Assembly (NCBI GenBank): GCA_002316295.1
Contig: DCDF01000094.1
Location: 1-10,388 of the forward strand
DNA from: Syntrophaceae bacterium UBA1062
Lineage (GTDB): Bacteria > Desulfobacterota > Desulfomonilia > UBA1062
Length of the DNA stretch: 10,388 nucleotides
Direction of reading: 5' to 3'
In this document: piece after piece, positions 6,419 through 10,388 of the stretch
Layout: every line of letters starts with the position of its first letter
Numbering within the stretch: position 1 is the stretch's first letter
Position numbers and translations under genes: made by a program
Notes under the pieces: model-generated
Told to the model about the DNA's origin: nothing
The model's input: the letters and a program-made list of their open reading frames with translations, nothing else
Databases searched by the model: none

Positions 6419-7681
6419 ATGAGCGCTGATACTCCCAACATGGTCTTTGCAGACAGGCAGGGGAACATCATGGACTTCGAGGGTCTCGGCATGGTGGGAA
6501 GAACCGGCGACTATCTCGTTCCCGTCTCTGCTGAGGAAACGATCGCTCTGCCCAGGGGCTCGCAACTCTACGTCCTTCCGGACAGGTATCCCATCGGCGT
6601 CGACCGGCGCACCGGCGAGATCGTGGTCCTGAAGAAGAACCCTTATGACGGCAAGGGGCCGGTGTTTGCCGCGGCCACGTTTCTGTGCGCTGCACACACA
6701 CAGACCTATCTCGCCGCATGGGAGAGGAGCCCGGACGCCTGCGCGCTCCCTCTGTATGCCTATACCGCCCTGGGATGGTCCGGGGGTTTTGTCGCAACGG
6801 CGATTCGTACCGATCTCTCCAGGCGCCAGGACCCGGATCTGTTCAGTATGGACAGAGTGAAAAGGGGCATAGCAGCCTGGAGAGAGGAGTTTCCGCAGAA
6901 TCGGCTGGTCGAGCACCTTTCACATTGTGCCTTGGTCTACGGCTGCCCGGCCGCGCTCAACCTCTTTCAGGGCAGGGAGGAGGCTCCGCTGCCCACCTCG
7001 CCTGCATGCAATGCGCGCTGTGCGGGATGCATCTCTTTCCAGGAAGGGTGCGAGCCGCCGTCTCCGCAGCAGAGGATCTCATTCGTGCCGACCGCCCACG
7101 AGATCGCCGAGGTCGCGCTCACACATATCTCACGGGTGGATGATCCGGTTGTGAGCTTCGGGCAGGGATGCGAAGGGGAGCCGCTCATGGTCCATGAGGT
7201 GCTGCTGGATGCCGTTCGACTTATCCGGAAGAAAACCGACAGAGGCACCATCAACCTCAACACCAACGCGAGCATGCCGGAGAAGGTTGCCGAGCTCGCC
7301 GACGCGGGGCTGGACAGCATGAGGATCAGCATGAACTCCGCCCGCCCGGCCACCTATCGTGCCTATTTCAGGCCGACGTACGATTTCGGCCGCCTCGCCG
7401 AAAGCGCGTTCGAGATGAAGAAGAGGGGGCGCTTCGTCTCCATCAATCTGTTCGTGTTTCCAGGAGTCACCGATGCCCCGAAAGAGGCGCAGGCGCTCAA
7501 GGACTATGTCGCAGCGAACCGCATCGACATGGTGCAATGGAGAAATCTCAATATGGACCCGGATGCCTACCTTGATATCCTGAAGCAGCCGTTCCCCTCC
7601 GGGGTCGGCGTGAAGCGGCTCATAGAGGAGATTCCCGTGAGACGCGGATATTTCAATCCATACATCGCGCCCAGGGGATGA
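6419..7681 (+). CDS. Radical SAM protein of unknown function
   Basis: 420 residues. An N-terminal region of about 190 residues with no domain I can name (begins MVFADRQGNIMDFEGLGMVG) precedes a radical SAM core. The [4Fe-4S]-SAM motif is C197-x3-C201-x2-C204 (SPACNARCAGC). The core continues with VSFGQGCEGEPL (245-256), TINLNTNASMPE (277-288), DSMRISMNSARP (299-310), INLFVFPGVTD (342-352) and MVQWRNLNMDP (371-381). These segments resemble a conserved but uncharacterised family I recall from deltaproteobacteria and thermophiles. The substrate is unknown; Cys170 and Cys176 (HCALVYGC) and Cys251 could bind something further. An in-frame TAG at 6413-6415 rules out an upstream start. There is no clear Shine-Dalgarno before the ATG at 6419, and Met8 is an alternative. 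It is divergent from the formate dehydrogenase operon; a functional link is only suggested. Confidence 0.88.
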   Translation: MSADTPNMVFADRQGNIMDFEGLGMVGRTGDYLVPVSAEETIALPRGSQLYVLPDRYPIGVDRRTGEIVVLKKNPYDGKGPVFAAATFLCAAHTQTYLAAWERSPDACALPLYAYTALGWSGGFVATAIRTDLSRRQDPDLFSMDRVKRGIAAWREEFPQNRLVEHLSHCALVYGCPAALNLFQGREEAPLPTSPACNARCAGCISFQEGCEPPSPQQRISFVPTAHEIAEVALTHISRVDDPVVSFGQGCEGEPLMVHEVLLDAVRLIRKKTDRGTINLNTNASMPEKVAELADAGLDSMRISMNSARPATYRAYFRPTYDFGRLAESAFEMKKRGRFVSINLFVFPGVTDAPKEAQALKDYVAANRIDMVQWRNLNMDPDAYLDILKQPFPSGVGVKRLIEEIPVRRGYFNPYIAPRG

Positions 7682-7691
7682 TTTTCTTCAC

Positions 7692-7717
7692 AAAAAAGAC
7701 GCTCCGAAAAACGAAGC
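7692..7717 (-). terminator. Rho-independent terminator of the cheB-phosphatase operon
   Basis: On the minus strand GCTTCG (7717-7712), loop TTTTT, CGGAGC (7706-7701) forms a 6-bp stem with one G-U pair. GTC and a run of six T (7697-7692) follow. It lies 9 nt after the phosphatase stop codon, in the gap between convergent genes. On the plus strand the tail after the hairpin is poor, so it mainly serves the minus-strand operon. Confidence 0.72.
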
Positions 7718-7725
7718 CGGTCCTT

Positions 7726-9009
7726 TCAGAATTCCACGAACCCGCCGAAGTTCTGAGTCGGGTCGTCGGCCTCGTCTGCGCTGCTCCTGTCCGCCTGCTC
7801 CCAGAATTCGAGGAGCATCACCGTAAAATCGTCATTGAAGCTCTCCTGCGCGTTGTACACCCGTATCTCCGTCTCAATACGGTCGATCAGCCCCTGACCG
7901 CGACAGTCCTCGATCGCCTTCGCAAAGAGCTTCTTGAGCCTGGGCATTCCGAACGGAGTCCCCTCCTTATTCTCGGTCTCGATGATGCAGTCGGTGTACA
8001 GCAGCAGGGCGTCGCCGCATTCGATGTCCGAAACGGTCTTCTCGCCGTATGCCCCGTCGTCGAACATCCCCAGGAAAAAGCCGTCGGTATCCAGCTCGAT
8101 AATCTCACCGGTGCGCTTCTTGTAGAGGAGCGGAGCAGGGTGTCCGGCGTTGGAGAAGGTGATGGATCTGTTCAGAGAATCGCTCAGAAGATAGAACGAA
8201 GTGATGTAATCCTCTGAAAGTATGGGTATGAATTCCTGGTTGAGCATGTGAAAGAGAATTTTCGGGCTCGCCACGTTTGTGGCCAGCGTATGGAAGCTCA
8301 TCTTGAACATGGAGGACACCAGTGCCGCGGCGACCCCGTGACCGGACACGTCTGCAATGATGAAGCCGGTGAGGCCCTGCCCCAGATCCACAACATCATA
8401 GAGGTCTCCTCCGATATGAATGGAGGGTATGTACTTGCAGGAAACGCTCACCCCGTTGACATTCTCGTATATGTTGGGCAGAAGACTTTTCTGGAGCTTG
8501 CCCGCCATCTTGAGCTCGTCGACCATCTTCCTGTTCTGCCCCTGGATGATCTCGCTCTTCTCGTCCACCTCGGCGAGAGCTATGGCGAGCCTTGCAGCCT
8601 GCTCTTCCATCAGGTCCCGGGTCTCGGAGGTCTCCATGAGCAGGCGCTCCATCTCCTGCCTGTGGTTCAGGTGATCGGTGATATCCGTAAACGCAACGAT
8701 GAGGCTGTCAGCGTCACCGTTCAGAGAAATTTTGCCGAAGGATTTGCGGAGATGGCGGCACTGGCCGTCGACGGTTTCGATTGTGTGCTCGGATGAGCTG
8801 TTGGTGAGGAGCTCCCGAATACACTCGGGAAGACTGTTCACATGGGTTCCCAAAACACAGCTCCGGCCGATCGAAGTGATACTCTCGGCGGCGGAGTTCC
8901 AGAGAAAGACACTGCCTTGTCCTGATACTGCGAGAAGGCCTGTCGGCAGCACATCGATCAATTTTATGAAAAATTCATTGCTTGGCATCCTGAGCACGAT
9001 TCCTGTCAT
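7726..9009 (-). CDS. PAS domain / SpoIIE-type PP2C serine phosphatase
   Basis: 427 residues, soluble. A PAS-like sensor at about residues 10-115 (VLPTGLLAVSGQGSVFLWN) is followed by a helical, probably coiled-coil linker at about 115-172. The SpoIIE/RsbU phosphatase domain then runs from about 172 to 402. Metal-binding acidic motifs are intact: GGDLYD (200-205), ADVSGHG (219-225), LYTD (337-340) and NDDFTV (392-397). The family dephosphorylates STAS-domain anti-sigma antagonists, with the PAS input tuning activity; the target is not encoded here. The start codon overlaps the preceding gene's stop as ATGA, with AGGAGA just upstream, so translation is likely coupled. Pairing with an RsbW-like kinase domain in that gene gives opposing kinase and phosphatase activities from one mRNA. 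Cofactor or ligand of the PAS domain is unknown. Confidence 0.92.
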   Translation of the reverse strand: MTGIVLRMPSNEFFIKLIDVLPTGLLAVSGQGSVFLWNSAAESITSIGRSCVLGTHVNSLPECIRELLTNSSSEHTIETVDGQCRHLRKSFGKISLNGDADSLIVAFTDITDHLNHRQEMERLLMETSETRDLMEEQAARLAIALAEVDEKSEIIQGQNRKMVDELKMAGKLQKSLLPNIYENVNGVSVSCKYIPSIHIGGDLYDVVDLGQGLTGFIIADVSGHGVAAALVSSMFKMSFHTLATNVASPKILFHMLNQEFIPILSEDYITSFYLLSDSLNRSITFSNAGHPAPLLYKKRTGEIIELDTDGFFLGMFDDGAYGEKTVSDIECGDALLLYTDCIIETENKEGTPFGMPRLKKLFAKAIEDCRGQGLIDRIETEIRVYNAQESFNDDFTVMLLEFWEQADRSSADEADDPTQNFGGFVEF

Positions 9010-9902
9010 CTTTCTCCTGCCGGTCGCCTGTAGACGAGCACGACGCGGTTGCCGACACCTTCAAAGGTGATGCTGGTGAAAAAGCTCCTGGCGATGAATA
9101 GGCCAAGGCCACTGCCAATGTGGGTATAGGGCTCGGAATCGAGGACTCTTTCATAATCGAAGCCGTTTCCCTGGTCCGTGACAATATATCTCAGTCGGTT
9201 GCCGCTCATGTGCACCTGGAGGGTCACTGTGCGGGAGGCGCACCGGGGATCGTTCATCCTTTCCCGAAGGAGTTCGCTGTAATTCCCTTTCTCTATGGCA
9301 AGCGTCTTTTCCTCTCGGGAGATTTCCAGGTTGCCGTGTTCGATTGCATTGAGCACGATCTCGCTCAGGGCGGTCTTCAACATGTCGACGTTTCTGCACA
9401 CAGCCCACGCATTGAACGCAGCCTGGTTGATGATATATGGAAGGCTCTCGGTGCTGTTGCCGAAAACAAGGGTTTTAACCTCTTTCTTCACGCATTCGAG
9501 ATCGGTTTCGGATATGATTTCGAGCATGCGTCGGCGATGATTGATGCGCTCAATGGATTGGGTGAGCTCATTGATATCAATCGGTTTTTTTAGAAAATCC
9601 ACCGCACCGTGCCTGATGCACTCGATTGCATAGGAATCATCGGCGCATGAGCTGACCGTGATGACCCGGGCATGGGGATCGGCTTCGCAGATGTCCTTGA
9701 GCGTGTTCATCCATCCGCGGCACAGAGGCGATACATTCAGGATGACGAAATCCGGCCTGAGGCTCAGCAACGATTTCAGACCGTCGCCAGCGCCTCCGGC
9801 ACTGTAGACGGTGAATCCACAGCCTGCGAGTCCGGTACTGATCGCCTCCCTGGTTCGCGCGTCCTCGTCAATAGCCAGTATGGATTGTCTGAGCTTTCTC
9901 AC
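9006..9902 (-). CDS. Degenerate receiver fused to an RsbW-like HATPase domain
   Basis: 298 residues. The N-terminal receiver (about 6-125) has the acidic pocket Asp12-Glu13-Asp14, Ser84 and Lys106, but the phospho-acceptor position is Asn56 (FVILNVSP) instead of Asp. The C-terminal GHKL ATPase domain (about 150-293) has an N-box EIVLNAIEHGN (181-191), DQGNGF (243-248) and GSGLGLF (263-269). That is the anti-sigma factor/serine kinase type (RsbW, SpoIIAB) and has no HisKA dimerisation domain. It probably binds or phosphorylates a STAS-domain antagonist, with the receiver acting as a non-phosphorylated control domain. The start is GTG at 9902-9900 with GAGGGAG upstream; no ATG is nearby. It lies 21 nt after cheB and overlaps the phosphatase gene by 4 nt. 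Confidence 0.9.
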   Translation of the reverse strand: MRKLRQSILAIDEDARTREAISTGLAGCGFTVYSAGGAGDGLKSLLSLRPDFVILNVSPLCRGWMNTLKDICEADPHARVITVSSCADDSYAIECIRHGAVDFLKKPIDINELTQSIERINHRRRMLEIISETDLECVKKEVKTLVFGNSTESLPYIINQAAFNAWAVCRNVDMLKTALSEIVLNAIEHGNLEISREEKTLAIEKGNYSELLRERMNDPRCASRTVTLQVHMSGNRLRYIVTDQGNGFDYERVLDSEPYTHIGSGLGLFIARSFFTSITFEGVGNRVVLVYRRPAGER

Positions 9903-9923
9903 CGCTCTCCCTCGGAATCGGTT

Positions 9924-10388
9924 TTATTCGGCCTTGGTCAGGCTCAGGACATATTTCGCTATGGAGCCTAAGGGAAGCACTTTGTCCACGGCGCCCATCT
10001 CTATGGCGACTTTGGGCATCCCGAAAACCACACAGGTTTCTTCATCCTGAGCGATCGTATGAGCACCAGCTTCTTTCATCTCCTTCAGCCCCCGGGCACC
10101 GTCGTCGCCCATGCCGGTCAGGATGATCCCTATGGCGTTTGAGCCCAGGGTATTGGCCGCCGATCGGAAAAGCACATCCACCGAAGGCTTGTGCCTGTTG
10201 ACCGGTGGGCCGTCCTTCACGGTTACATAATAGCCTTTTGAGCCCTTGTTCAGGATCATATGCTGCCCGCCCGGCGCAATGAGTGCCATCCCTCGTTTCA
10301 GCTGGTCGTTGTTTCTGGCTTCCGTTATTTCCATTTCCGTCAGGCCGTTGACCCGCTGTGCAAAGGATTTGGTGAACAGAGGCGGCAT
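9924..10388 (-). CDS. cheB: Chemotaxis response regulator protein-glutamate methylesterase CheB, C-terminal part (5' end missing)
   Basis: 154 residues remain of a protein that is usually about 350; the receiver domain and the catalytic serine lie beyond the right edge. The visible part starts inside the family motif MPPLFTKSFAQR, so the Met at 10388 is internal, not the start. It includes the catalytic His (APGGQHM, His43 of the fragment) and Asp (LTGMGDDGARG, Asp96), and the family's HKPSVDVLF and FGMPKVAIEMGA segments. CheB removes methyl groups from, and deamidates, chemoreceptor glutamates. It is the first visible gene of a minus-strand operon with a receiver/HATPase protein and a SpoIIE phosphatase, which suggests a chemosensory cluster with a regulatory output rather than simple flagellar chemotaxis. 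Confidence 0.95.
   Translation of the reverse strand: MPPLFTKSFAQRVNGLTEMEITEARNNDQLKRGMALIAPGGQHMILNKGSKGYYVTVKDGPPVNRHKPSVDVLFRSAANTLGSNAIGIILTGMGDDGARGLKEMKEAGAHTIAQDEETCVVFGMPKVAIEMGAVDKVLPLGSIAKYVLSLTKAE

Overview
The window looks like a chromosomal stretch from an anaerobic, GC-rich Gram-negative bacterium, most likely a deltaproteobacterium in the broad sense (Desulfobacterota, sulfate-reducing or syntrophic type). The signs are a selenocysteine formate dehydrogenase with a bacterial SECIS hairpin, electron-transfer subunits of the sulfhydrogenase type, a good sigma-54 promoter next to an IHF site, many signalling proteins, and a radical SAM protein of a family I associate with deltaproteobacteria and some deep thermophilic lineages. 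The taxonomic call is inference. No tRNA, rRNA, CRISPR array or transposon was seen.

Layout. (1) Positions 1-1679, minus strand: a membrane sensor histidine kinase (periplasmic Cache-like sensor, HAMP, HisKA, start of the ATPase domain), cut by the left edge. (2) Positions 1822-6160, minus strand: a tight four-gene operon in the order FAD/NAD(P)-binding 2Fe-2S subunit, selenocysteine formate dehydrogenase catalytic subunit, 4Fe-4S subunit, stand-alone response regulator. The formate dehydrogenase is one 678-residue gene (3279-5315) whose in-frame TGA at 4914-4916 encodes selenocysteine 134; conventional ORF calling splits it in two. (3) Positions 6161-6418: a 258-bp divergent control region. 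It holds a sigma-54 promoter (GG-N10-GC) for the formate dehydrogenase operon, a full IHF consensus match beside it, an 11-bp inverted repeat just before the ribosome binding site, and a large inverted repeat that may be an enhancer or a bidirectional terminator. (4) Positions 6419-7681, plus strand: a radical SAM protein of unknown function. (5) Positions 7726-10388, minus strand, convergent with it: the C-terminal part of CheB, a receiver/HATPase protein with a degenerate receiver, and a PAS/SpoIIE-type phosphatase.

How the genes may work together. The three enzyme subunits predict a soluble complex that exchanges electrons between formate/CO2 and NAD(P) through FeS clusters and FAD, using the HydB/HydG module of archaeal sulfhydrogenases in place of a NuoEF module. 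The response regulator in the operon and the kinase just downstream are an obvious candidate pair, but the regulator has no output domain, so how it acts is open. The right-hand operon joins a chemosensory methylesterase to an RsbW-like kinase domain and a PP2C-type phosphatase. This suggests a chemosensory pathway feeding a partner-switching (anti-sigma antagonist) circuit; the STAS-domain antagonist is not in the window.
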